The translations under genes and the position numbers were made by a program. A DNA stretch of 5,297 nt from CAG-877 sp045627525. GTDB taxonomy: Bacteria; Bacillota_I; Bacilli_A; RF39; UBA660. Of the stretch, positions 1 through 5,297 are shown in pieces. The notes under the pieces were generated by a model that worked only from the letters and a program-made list of their open reading frames with translations, ran no database searches and was not told the origin of the DNA. Location of the stretch: positions 1 through 5,297 of the forward strand of contig JAZQNW010000007.1 in the NCBI GenBank assembly GCA_045627525.1. The letters are read 5' to 3'. Within the stretch, counting starts at the first letter, position 1. Each line of letters opens with the position of its first letter.

Positions 1-60
1 AATAACTTAAAAACATTATTAAAAATATATGATGAGATAATTGAGGATAGAATTAAATAA
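1..60 (+). CDS. C-terminal end of an upstream gene (partial)
   Basis: Reading from base 1 gives 19 sense codons (NNLKTLLKIYDEIIEDRIK) and a TAA stop at 58-60. The peptide is charged and probably helical, as glycosyltransferase C-termini often are, but it is too short to assign a family. The gene starts outside the window. The next gene begins 57 bases downstream on the same strand with no terminator-like hairpin between, so the two are probably co-transcribed. The call rests only on the open frame, the stop and the cluster context. Confidence 0.5.
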   Translation, partial: NNLKTLLKIYDEIIEDRIK

Positions 61-100
61 TATTCTCAGGAACTAACTTAATTGCAAATTCTTTAGTTAA

Positions 101-107
101 AGAGGAG
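101..107 (+). promoter_or_regulatory. Ribosome binding site for the polymerase gene
   Basis: AGAGGAG lies 10 bases before the GTG at 118 and supports that codon as the start. A TTG at 130 in the same frame, preceded by the weaker AAGGGTG at 113-119, is an alternative start four codons later. Confidence 0.55.
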
Positions 108-117
108 TTGAAAAAGG

Positions 118-1374
118 GTGCAGTTAATATTGAAAAAAAAAAGTTCAATTTTACTTATTATAATGATAATAGCGATAGCATTAGAGAATTTTAAATTAAT
201 CAATATATTAGGTGCTCCAATAAAGTTAACTCATTTAGTATTTATTGTTGCTATTATAAATTCATTGTATATGAGAATAGTAAAACAACAATTTAATTTA
301 AAGCATCTTACAATCTTGTTATTTTTCCTCATATTACCTTTATTGCCCTTATATAGAGTGGTTAACACAACTGAATTTTTAAAAACATATGTTATTTATA
401 TTATTATGATTTCTTTCATGAGTTTTTCCTATTTAGATTTTTCAAAAAAAATTAATGCTACCTATAAGATCTATATTTATCTTTTTTTATGGGTTATTTT
501 GTTAGTGCAAATATTAGGAATTATTCAATTTGTCTGTATGAATTACTTTGGTTATTTTTTTCTAGATGGAATCTGGGGAGGATTTCAATTTCATAGAAGT
601 ATTTATGGGATGCAATTTGGCTTGTATAGAGCCTATTCAATTTTTCATGAACCCTCTTTTTTTGGTTGGATTTCTACAAGTTCTTTTGCAATTTGTATTT
701 ATTTGAAAAAAAAGTTTTATTTAATAAATCCAAAATATTATTTGTTTCAATGTTGTAATGTTATAGCAGTTGGAGTTTCTTTAAGTGCATCAGCTCTATT
801 AATTCTTCTTTTGATATATGGAATCTCAATATTACTAGAAATGAAAAAACCTATTAAATTTATTGTATTAATTTTAATAAGTTTTACAACTTTATTGATA
901 TTGGATAAATTTACAAATGTATTTAATTCATTAGAACGAGTAGAGAATGAAATTAATACTAGTGAAACTTCAGGATATGAGAGAATAAACACTCCTGTGC
1001 AATATATGATAGCTACTTTTGAAAACTATCCAGTGTTTGGACGAGGATTAGGTCAAGAAGGAAATATAGATGCTGTTGGAGTAATCGGACTATATGAGGG
1101 AGTACACAATTCACTATTTGGAATTCTTGTGAATTTTGGTTTAAGTTCAATAATTTTGATTATATATTTTTTACAATTATTTTTTAAAAAAATCAAAAAT
1201 AATATGGATTATTTATTATTAATTTTTGCACTTTTAGGAATCTATGTTTCAACCGGTGCATATCTCTCACTAGATACTTTCGTTATGCTTGTATTTATTT
1301 TATTTATTGGGGATCTACCCGAAAGGAAAATTTCTCGTTTGAATTATAAGGATAATTCTACTGTAGAAAATTAA
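118..1374 (+). CDS. wzy: Polysaccharide polymerase, Wzy / O-antigen ligase family membrane protein
   Basis: This is a 418-residue, very hydrophobic protein, a normal length for Wzy-type polymerases, which join lipid-linked repeat units on the outer face of the cytoplasmic membrane. About ten membrane segments can be seen, for example near residues 10-22, 36-52, 63-79, 90-104, 117-140, 180-197, 213-240, 246-262, 333-355 and 363-397. RAYSIFHEPSFFGW (171-184) matches the R-x(n)-EP signature of the family. A long hydrophilic loop at about 263-330 ends in FGRGLG (307-312) and HNSLFGIL (330-337), both typical of the Wzy_C/O-antigen-ligase region. The start is GTG with an AGAGGAG site 10 bases upstream. 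Bases 133-142 are a run of ten A just inside the gene. Polymerases of this type diverge strongly, so the family is clear but the linkage formed cannot be predicted. A ligase role is the alternative, less likely in a Gram-positive capsule cluster. Confidence 0.88.
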   Translation: MQLILKKKSSILLIIMIIAIALENFKLINILGAPIKLTHLVFIVAIINSLYMRIVKQQFNLKHLTILLFFLILPLLPLYRVVNTTEFLKTYVIYIIMISFMSFSYLDFSKKINATYKIYIYLFLWVILLVQILGIIQFVCMNYFGYFFLDGIWGGFQFHRSIYGMQFGLYRAYSIFHEPSFFGWISTSSFAICIYLKKKFYLINPKYYLFQCCNVIAVGVSLSASALLILLLIYGISILLEMKKPIKFIVLILISFTTLLILDKFTNVFNSLERVENEINTSETSGYERINTPVQYMIATFENYPVFGRGLGQEGNIDAVGVIGLYEGVHNSLFGILVNFGLSSIILIIYFLQLFFKKIKNNMDYLLLIFALLGIYVSTGAYLSLDTFVMLVFILFIGDLPERKISRLNYKDNSTVEN

Positions 1375-1428
1375 TAGCATATCCGTAAAGGAAAAAGAAT
1401 TTACATTACTGAATTGGTAATTTAGATT

Positions 1429-1433
1429 GGGGG
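1429..1433 (+). promoter_or_regulatory. Ribosome binding site deciding a TTG start
   Basis: GGGGG at 1429-1433, ten bases before the TTG at 1444, is the only strong Shine-Dalgarno-like stretch here. It supports the TTG, which begins the protein exactly where family 2 glycosyltransferases normally start (MKVSIVIPVYN). Confidence 0.5.
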
Positions 1434-1443
1434 TATTATAAGT

Positions 1444-2448
1444 TTGAAGGTGAGTATAGTTATACCTGTATATAATGTTGAAAACTATATAAGAGAATGT
1501 ATAAATAGTGTAATTAGTCAATCTTATCGTAATATAGAAATCATTCTCGTAAATGATGGTTCAACAGATAATAGTAATGAAATATGTAAAGAATACGATT
1601 TGAAATATCCTTACTTAAAACTAATTACTAAAAAAAATGGAGGCTTATCAGATGCTAGAAATGTAGGTATTCTAAATTCAACTGGAGAATATATTTTATT
1701 TTTAGATTCGGATGATTATTGGGATGATAATAACCTTATATACTATTTGGTGCAATATATAGAAAAAAGTCCAAATATAGATTATATATTTTTTAGATAT
1801 AAGTTTTATTATCAAAAAAAAGGTAAATTTATAGAACCTATATTTAATATTGATGGTAATAAGATTCTAGGAAAAACTGGTCTAGAGTCCCTGGATTATA
1901 TATTGAGGGAAATGGGGAATTTCCAATGGTATGCATGGGCAGGAATTATAAGAAGAGAGTTTATAATAGATAATGATTTATTTTTTATTAAAGATAGAAA
2001 ATATGAAGACATGCTCTGGACACCTCAAATTTTTATTAAAGGGAAATTAATTGGTTTTTATAATAAATCAGTATATGTCTATAGACTTGAAAGGGAAGGG
2101 CAAATTACTAGCGATGTTTCTTACAAATCTTTAGAGGATAATATATTTGTATCCACCAATTGGTTTGAATATTTAGGTAATTATCCGATTAAAGATAGTT
2201 TAAAAAAGGATCTATTTACCAATATAAACTTACGGTACTTCTATGCAATTAAGGTAGCAGGATTTTTAAATTTTAAAGAAAAAAAACAAATTATTATTAA
2301 ATTGAAAGAGAATAAAGAACTATTAAAATATTGTAATGGGAAAAATATAATAATTATGTTTCTATGCAAGGTTATAGGTTTCAAATTAACCATTAATTTA
2401 CTTTATTTAGTAACTGTTTCTAAAAATACTCTGAAAATTTCTTCTTAA
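1444..2448 (+). CDS. Glycosyltransferase family 2 (GT-A fold)
   Basis: This 334-residue cytoplasmic, membrane-associated enzyme is expected to move a sugar from a nucleotide-sugar donor to the growing lipid-linked repeat unit. The family 2 signature is complete: MKVSIVIPVYNVENYI at the N-terminus, VNDGSTD at 36-42 for nucleotide binding, KNGGLSDARN at 64-73, and the metal-binding DxD-type motif LDSDD at 87-91. A likely catalytic acidic pair is at YEDMLW (187-192), followed by the usual YVYRLEREGQIT (211-222). Residues 302-327 are hydrophobic and could help hold the protein to the membrane. The start is TTG, chosen because of the GGGGG site at 1429-1433 and because the beta-alpha-beta fold begins at once. 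It lies 69 bases after the polymerase gene, in the same presumed operon. Donor and acceptor sugars cannot be read from the sequence. Confidence 0.9.
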   Translation: MKVSIVIPVYNVENYIRECINSVISQSYRNIEIILVNDGSTDNSNEICKEYDLKYPYLKLITKKNGGLSDARNVGILNSTGEYILFLDSDDYWDDNNLIYYLVQYIEKSPNIDYIFFRYKFYYQKKGKFIEPIFNIDGNKILGKTGLESLDYILREMGNFQWYAWAGIIRREFIIDNDLFFIKDRKYEDMLWTPQIFIKGKLIGFYNKSVYVYRLEREGQITSDVSYKSLEDNIFVSTNWFEYLGNYPIKDSLKKDLFTNINLRYFYAIKVAGFLNFKEKKQIIIKLKENKELLKYCNGKNIIIMFLCKVIGFKLTINLLYLVTVSKNTLKISS

Positions 2449-2457
2449 GAGATTAAT

Positions 2458-2464
2458 AAGGAGT
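2458..2464 (+). promoter_or_regulatory. Intact ribosome binding site before a broken gene
   Basis: AAGGAGT (2458-2464), within AAGGAGTGA, sits 8 bases before the ATG at 2473. This is a strong site of normal spacing, showing that the remnant behind it was once a properly translated gene. Confidence 0.5.
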
Positions 2465-2472
2465 GATATATT

Positions 2473-2550
2473 ATGCCTGATATTAGTGTAATAGTACCAA
2501 TCTATATTATAGAATTGTCATCTGTATCGAAGTGCAGTTTATCCACTTAG
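2473..2550 (+). pseudogene. Truncated family 2 glycosyltransferase remnant
   Basis: An ATG behind a good AAGGAG site opens a 25-codon frame ending in TAG. Its first residues, MPDISVIVPIY, are the standard opening strand and turn of a family 2 glycosyltransferase and closely resemble the start of the gene just upstream (MKVSIVIPVYN). After the tyrosine (bases 2503-2505) the match stops: the expected N-x-E-x-Y-L-x-x-C pattern is missing, and neither of the other two forward frames restores an NDGS or DxD motif before the next gene. I read this as the 5' end of a second glycosyltransferase gene whose remaining roughly 900 bases were lost by deletion or replacement. A small functional peptide is possible but nothing supports it. 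Confidence 0.65.
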
Positions 2551-2559
2551 TCACAGTGA

Positions 2560-2581
2560 ATTTTAACTAAATTTTAACTAA
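2560..2581. repeat. 11-bp perfect tandem duplication
   Basis: ATTTTAACTAA occurs twice back to back (2560-2570 and 2571-2581) with no mismatch. It lies in the non-coding scar downstream of the truncated glycosyltransferase. Such a unit can come from replication slippage or be left by a past insertion. No function is evident. Confidence 0.75.
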
Positions 2582-2585
2582 GATA

Positions 2586-2614
2586 TTGCTTAAAGTTTGT
2601 TCGAAATTTATATA
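2586..2614 (+). promoter_or_regulatory. Possible sigma-70-type promoter
   Basis: TTGCTT (2586-2591) and TATATT (2609-2614) are separated by 17 bases, matching the housekeeping promoter layout with two mismatches in the first box and one in the second. A start site about seven bases after the second box would fall at about 2621, leaving a very short leader that keeps only AAGGA of the ribosome binding site. In such AT-rich DNA a chance match is quite possible. Confidence 0.25.
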
Positions 2615-2616
2615 TT

Positions 2617-2625
2617 AGGGAAGGA
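2617..2625 (+). promoter_or_regulatory. Ribosome binding site that sets the family 4 glycosyltransferase start
   Basis: AGGGAAGGA spans 2617-2625. It touches the ATG at 2625, too close for initiation there, but lies 11 bases before the in-frame ATG at 2637. This makes 2637 the better start. Confidence 0.6.
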
Positions 2626-2636
2626 TGATAAAACCT

Positions 2637-3785
2637 ATGGAAATTTTAGATGTAACATTATTCTATCCACCTCAAGTTGGTGGTGCAGTTACGACAACAA
2701 CTGAAATTGTAAATGCTCTAAGAAGAAAAGAACATAGTGTAATAGTTTTAGCACCCAAAGAAAATCAAACTTTTACAGAAGTCAAAAAGATAAATGATAT
2801 GAATGATATTTCGGTAAATGAGAAAGAAGAAAATGTATACCGTGTACATGTGCCCAAAAAAAGGGGGAATTGGCTAATGATAATATCATATAGCTTATTT
2901 GCTTTACTTAAACTTAAGAGGAAAAATTTTAATTTGATTATTGGCCATTTTCATTTTGGTTCAGGAGTAGGGTGGGCTACTTATATAATTTCTATAATAT
3001 TGAAATCACCATTTATTTTGAGGGTACACGATGTTAATGAACCCAATTCAACAATAGAGAAAATAATGTACAAAATAAATAAAATCCCATTAAAAAAGGC
3101 AGCAAAAGTTCTAACTATTAACACTCCTTCTAAAGAATATTTAGAGAGTAATAATTACAGCAAAAGCGAAAATATTTTAGTAATACCGAACGGAGTAAGT
3201 AATATAGGGAAAAAGGAAAAAATAAATGATAATAAAATAAAACGTATTTGTTTTATAGGAACTCTTAGCAATGATAGAGGTTTAATGAAGCTGTTTTCTT
3301 TAGTTGATATTTTAGCAGAAAAAAATATGGATTTTAGTATTCATATTATAGGTGACGGATCTGAGTTTGAAAAATTAAAAGGAATTATAGAAAGTAATCT
3401 TTTATATGAAAATAAAATAATACTTCACGGTGCTTATACAAGAAAAAAAGCTATAGAGGTACTTAGCGAAATGGATATTAGCATAGGAGTATTAGAAAGA
3501 AATAGAACTAACGATTTTCAATTATTATTAAAATTAATAGAATCAATTCATCTGGGTATACCATGGGTAAGTGTTTCTACAAAGGGAGTTAAACAATTTA
3601 ATTTAGAAACAGATAGTGGAATTGTAATTGAAACTCTTGAACAATTTGCTGATGCAATAGAATTATTATTAACTGATGATGATTTTTATAAAAATAAAGT
3701 TAATAATTGTCTAGAAAACTCGGGAAAATTTGATTGGGATAAAATTTCTATGGAATTGGAAAATGCAATAAAAAGTACGTTATAA
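2637..3785 (+). CDS. Glycosyltransferase family 4 (GT-B fold)
   Basis: The 382-residue product has the two-domain layout of family 4 retaining glycosyltransferases, which act in the cytoplasm on lipid-linked repeat units. The N-terminal acceptor domain opens with MEILDVTLFYPPQVGGA, whose glycine-rich loop (10-17) is typical, followed by GHFHFGSG (103-110) and RVHDVNEP (129-136). NTPSKEYL and VIPNG (182-186) mark the hinge. The donor-binding domain has ICFIGTL (204-210), IIGDGSE (237-243) and KLIESIHLGIPWV (299-311). In the last block the second glutamate of the family's E-x7-E motif is present (E302) but the position eight residues earlier is F294, so the first is not conserved; related enzymes also vary here. 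I chose ATG 2637 over ATG 2625 because of ribosome-binding-site spacing; the longer form would add only MIKP. The gene is flanked by a broken glycosyltransferase and by transposase debris, suggesting it arrived or was retained during rearrangement. The sugar is unknown. Confidence 0.88.
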   Translation: MEILDVTLFYPPQVGGAVTTTTEIVNALRRKEHSVIVLAPKENQTFTEVKKINDMNDISVNEKEENVYRVHVPKKRGNWLMIISYSLFALLKLKRKNFNLIIGHFHFGSGVGWATYIISIILKSPFILRVHDVNEPNSTIEKIMYKINKIPLKKAAKVLTINTPSKEYLESNNYSKSENILVIPNGVSNIGKKEKINDNKIKRICFIGTLSNDRGLMKLFSLVDILAEKNMDFSIHIIGDGSEFEKLKGIIESNLLYENKIILHGAYTRKKAIEVLSEMDISIGVLERNRTNDFQLLLKLIESIHLGIPWVSVSTKGVKQFNLETDSGIVIETLEQFADAIELLLTDDDFYKNKVNNCLENSGKFDWDKISMELENAIKSTL

Positions 3786-3809
3786 AAGATCCACTATTTC
3801 GCAAACTAA

Positions 3810-3962
3810 AGCAATATAGCACTTATTGAAGAATCAGAGCTTCTCTATCAGGTTTTAGCAAGATTAGAAGTAATTAAAAAACGATTAAATATTTCATACA
3901 GATCGTTTACAAGGTTTGATAATAAACTTATTCCAGAATCACTTGAAACATTTTGCATCTAG
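3810..3962 (+). pseudogene. Unrecognised gene fragment, 50 codons, no start
   Basis: Between a TAA at 3807-3809 and a TAG at 3960-3962 the frame is open and reads as protein-like sequence, including LLYQVLARLEVIKKRLNI and SYRSFTRFDNKLIPESL. The composition (charged, helix-forming, then aromatic-rich) looks more like a former coding region than random AT-rich DNA. There is no ATG, GTG or TTG with a ribosome binding site at its left end. I do not recognise the family. It may belong to the same mobile element as the transposase fragment that follows, or be the tail of a different deleted gene. Confidence 0.35.
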
Positions 3963-4042
3963 AGACCTCTGAACATGAAAGGTGTCCTTATGATAATGCG
4001 GTGGCTGAAGTGATGTTTAAGGTATTTAAGACAGAAGATGTC
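3947..4042 (+). pseudogene. IS3-type transposase (OrfB) C-terminal remnant
   Basis: In the frame of the TGT at 3983 the translation includes ERCPYDNAVAEVMFKVFKTED. PYDNAVAE followed by a phenylalanine/lysine-rich helix and KTE is the signature around the last catalytic glutamate of the IS3-family DDE integrase domain. Here that glutamate is in AVAE. A TGA at 3944-3946 closes the frame just upstream, so the first two aspartates and most of the roughly 280-residue protein are absent. Past KTED the match fades, and the frame runs on as lysine-rich nonsense into the next gene to a stop near 4139. It cannot encode an active enzyme. Terminal inverted repeats were not found. The exact edges of the fragment are approximate. 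Confidence 0.7.
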
Positions 4043-4089
4043 CTTGTTTTTCAGGGAAAATCCAAAAGAAGAAAATATTCTATAAAAAT

Positions 4090-4095
4090 AAGGAG
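4090..4095 (+). promoter_or_regulatory. Ribosome binding site of the ATP-grasp gene
   Basis: AAGGAG ends 5 bases before the ATG at 4101. It is the best match to the consensus Shine-Dalgarno sequence upstream of an intact gene in the window, and fixes the start. Confidence 0.6.
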
Positions 4096-4100
4096 TAAAA

Positions 4101-5042
4101 ATGAAAAAAAATATAAAAAACTTGTTAATTAAAAAAATGCCTGTTAGTGCAAGTAAATATTTTTACTGGAATACTTTTAAAAAAAGACTTAATTTAAAGA
4201 ACCCAACTACATTTAATGAGAAATTAATGTGGTTAAAGTTATACGAAGATGATTCTCAAAAAGCAAGATGTGCGGATAAGTATTTAGTGAGAGATTATGT
4301 TAGTCAATTGGGTTATTCAAATATTTTAGTTGATTTATTTAAAGTTTATGAAAACGTTGAAGAGATTAGCTTTCAAGAATTACCGGAAAGTTTTGTGATG
4401 AAGTGTACACATGGATCGGGATTTAATATTATATGTCCTAACAAAGAAAAAATGGATAAAAAACAGACCATAGTACAATTAAAAAAATGGATGAAAAGTG
4501 ATTATGGCCTTAGAGCTGCCGAACCTCATTATTCAAAAATTAAACCTAGGATTATAGTAGAACGATTTTTAGATGACGAATTGAATGGTCAATTACCTAC
4601 AGATTATATGATCCATTGTTTCCATGGAACTCCACATGTGATAGAGGTTGGAGTGGATAATGGGGATAAGGAAAAAATGTTCGGTACTTTTAATTGTGAT
4701 TGGGATGTATTGCCTTACTTTGATGATAGTGTAACACTAGGTGAGGTAATTAATAAACCTGGTAGATTAGAAGAAATGCTAGAAATCTCCAGAGAGTTAA
4801 GCAAAGCATTTACCTATGTAAGAGTGGATTTATATTACAGTGATAATAAAATTTACTTTGGAGAACTTACCTTTACACCAGCAGCTTGTTTAGATTATGA
4901 CTTTATTAATGATGCTGATCTTCAAATGGGGGAATTATTAGATTTGACAGTTTTTAAGAAGGAAGCACTATCTAAAGTTTCAATAAAAAAACCAATTAAT
5001 TTAGCTTCAAAGATCTGGCCTATGTTATTTTATATAGGGTAA
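4101..5042 (+). CDS. TupA-like ATP-grasp family protein
   Basis: This 313-residue soluble protein has the pattern of the TupA-like ATP-grasp family, named after the Bacillus teichuronopeptide gene tupA and common in capsule and exopolysaccharide clusters. ATP-grasp enzymes use ATP to activate a carboxylate and join it to an amine; TupA is thought to form amide links between amino acids and a uronic-acid polymer. Visible blocks are NPTTFNEKLMWLKLY (34-48), the DKYLVRDYV segment (59-67), KCTHGSGFNI (101-110), IIVERFL (151-157) of the nucleotide-binding region, TDYMIHCFHGTPHVIEV (167-183), and YVRVDLYY with FGELTFTP (239-246, 253-260), where D243 and E255 are the likely metal ligands. Length is normal for the family. 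The N-terminus is lysine-rich with no signal peptide. It follows transposase debris but has its own strong ribosome binding site. Whether it modifies the polysaccharide with an amino acid, and which one, is inference. Many homologues are merely labelled glycosyltransferase, which the fold does not support. Confidence 0.85.
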   Translation: MKKNIKNLLIKKMPVSASKYFYWNTFKKRLNLKNPTTFNEKLMWLKLYEDDSQKARCADKYLVRDYVSQLGYSNILVDLFKVYENVEEISFQELPESFVMKCTHGSGFNIICPNKEKMDKKQTIVQLKKWMKSDYGLRAAEPHYSKIKPRIIVERFLDDELNGQLPTDYMIHCFHGTPHVIEVGVDNGDKEKMFGTFNCDWDVLPYFDDSVTLGEVINKPGRLEEMLEISRELSKAFTYVRVDLYYSDNKIYFGELTFTPAACLDYDFINDADLQMGELLDLTVFKKEALSKVSIKKPINLASKIWPMLFYIG

Positions 5043-5084
5043 TTTTAAAATTCATATGGTCACTAAATTAAATTATGAAAGACC

Positions 5085-5091
5085 GGGGTGG
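5085..5091 (+). promoter_or_regulatory. Ribosome binding site deciding a TTG start
   Basis: GGGGTGG ends 5 bases before the TTG at 5097. An in-frame GTG at 5088 overlaps this stretch and has no site of its own, so TTG is preferred. Confidence 0.5.
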
Positions 5092-5096
5092 ATTAT

Positions 5097-5297
5097 TTGA
5101 TTAGCGTAAAAAGAAAATTATTTTTTATAGATTTAATAGATATATTCTTAGCAGAAGAATTTGATCCTAAGCTTACAAAAAAGAATGTTGTAGTGTATAA
5201 CTACTCCAAAGTTCCTGGTGGAAATTTATTTAAAGAAATTACTTATCAGATTAATTTAGAAAAAGATGAAAGTGAACTTTTGGGAAATATGAGTGCA
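5097..5297 (+). CDS. N-terminal part of a possible FemAB/GNAT-like transferase (partial)
   Basis: Sixty-seven codons are open to the window edge from a TTG behind GGGGTGG. The peptide begins MISVKRKLFFIDLIDIFLAEEF, continues with KNVVVYNYSKVPGGNLF and ends ITYQINLEKDESELLGNMSA. The last part, a beta-strand followed by a DL/NL-x-K-x-E-x-E-L-L-x-x-M-S pattern, resembles the stretch that in FemAB/GNAT-type proteins precedes a conserved R-x-x-I-R-R-A helix, but that helix lies beyond the window and cannot be checked. If the guess is right, it would transfer an amino-acyl or acyl group, which would fit the ATP-grasp gene 54 bases upstream. The gene itself is well supported by start, ribosome binding site and spacing; the family is tentative. 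Confidence 0.6.
   Translation, partial: MISVKRKLFFIDLIDIFLAEEFDPKLTKKNVVVYNYSKVPGGNLFKEITYQINLEKDESELLGNMSA

Larger units (their letters stand above)
2551..2636 (+). other. Non-coding junction segment
   Basis: This segment lies between the glycosyltransferase remnant and the next gene. It holds no start-led frame of useful length. It contains the 11-bp tandem duplication and, near its right end, a possible promoter and the ribosome binding site of the next gene. It is probably scar sequence from the event that removed the rest of the preceding glycosyltransferase; I could not match it to a known element. Confidence 0.4.
3786..4100 (+). other. Gene-debris interval between the glycosyltransferase and the ATP-grasp gene
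   Basis: This 315-base stretch has no intact gene. It holds, in order, an open frame without a start codon or ribosome binding site (3810-3962), a transposase C-terminal fragment in another frame (about 3947-4042), and an AT-rich leader carrying the AAGGAG site of the next gene. No strong hairpin followed by a T run is visible, so transcription may read through. Confidence 0.6.

Noticed and set aside
71..98. AACTAA / TTAGTT inverted repeat upstream of the polymerase gene
   Set aside because: A six-pair AT-rich stem with a 16-base loop is not stable and has no T tract, so neither terminator nor operator is supported.
747..992. An 81-codon open frame on the - strand inside the polymerase gene
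   Set aside because: It is wholly antisense to a well-supported membrane-protein gene, has no recognisable domain, and is what AT-rich coding DNA produces by chance.
1405..1421. Inverted repeat ATTAC / GTAAT with a 7-base loop between the first two complete genes
   Set aside because: The five-pair, AT-rich stem is too weak for a terminator and is not followed by a T run; it more likely arose by chance.
1315..1521. A 68-codon open frame on the - strand across the polymerase/glycosyltransferase junction
   Set aside because: It overlaps the ends of two confident + strand genes, has tyrosine/asparagine-rich low-information sequence and no family signature.
2506..2600. Possible end of an insertion sequence in the scar after the truncated glycosyltransferase
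   Set aside because: A vague resemblance to insertion-sequence ends was noticed, but no paired terminal inverted repeat, target duplication or transposase sequence accompanies it.
2625..2636. ATG at 2625 as start of the family 4 glycosyltransferase
   Set aside because: The Shine-Dalgarno sequence directly abuts this codon, leaving no spacing, while the ATG at 2637 is well placed.
5075..5104. ATG at 5075 as start of the last gene
   Set aside because: Its frame ends after nine codons at a TAG (5102-5104); the TTG at 5097 opens the long frame and has the ribosome binding site.

Overview
The window is a stretch of an exopolysaccharide or capsular-polysaccharide biosynthesis cluster from a very AT-rich, low-GC Gram-positive bacterium (Bacillota; a lactic-acid-bacterium-like member of Lactobacillales is my best guess, but the species cannot be read from the sequence). 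The basis is the strong A+T bias, purine-rich Shine-Dalgarno sequences before every gene, frequent GTG and TTG starts, and the gene content. All supported genes lie on the + strand.

Layout: 1-60 is the last 19 codons of an upstream gene of unknown identity. 118-1374 is a multi-membrane-segment Wzy/O-antigen-ligase-type polysaccharide polymerase. 1444-2448 is a family 2 (GT-A fold) glycosyltransferase. 2473-2550 is a 25-codon remnant of a second family 2 glycosyltransferase that keeps its own ribosome binding site but loses homology after 11 residues. The sequence from there to 2636 is non-coding and holds an exact 11-bp tandem duplication. 2637-3785 is a family 4 (GT-B fold) glycosyltransferase, whose start I move downstream of the longest ORF start. 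3786-4100 is gene debris: an unrecognised 50-codon open frame without a start, and the C-terminal part of an IS3-type transposase recognised by its PYDNAVAE motif. 4101-5042 is a TupA-like ATP-grasp protein. 5097-5297 is the 5' end of a gene that runs off the window, possibly a FemAB/GNAT-type aminoacyl or acyl transferase.

How they would work together: the two glycosyltransferases add sugars to a lipid-linked repeat unit on the cytoplasmic face. The polymerase joins flipped repeat units outside the membrane. The TupA-like ATP-grasp enzyme, and perhaps the gene after it, may attach an amino acid or short peptide to the polymer; this last role is inference from family membership. No initiating transferase, flippase or chain-length regulator is inside the window, so the cluster extends beyond it.

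The cluster looks mosaic: the family 4 glycosyltransferase is bracketed by a broken glycosyltransferase on one side and insertion-sequence debris on the other, as expected for a capsule locus remodelled by recombination. I found no RNA genes, CRISPR arrays, intact mobile elements or convincing intrinsic terminators. Nothing here is a clear new system; the most interesting part is the TupA-like gene and its partial downstream neighbour.
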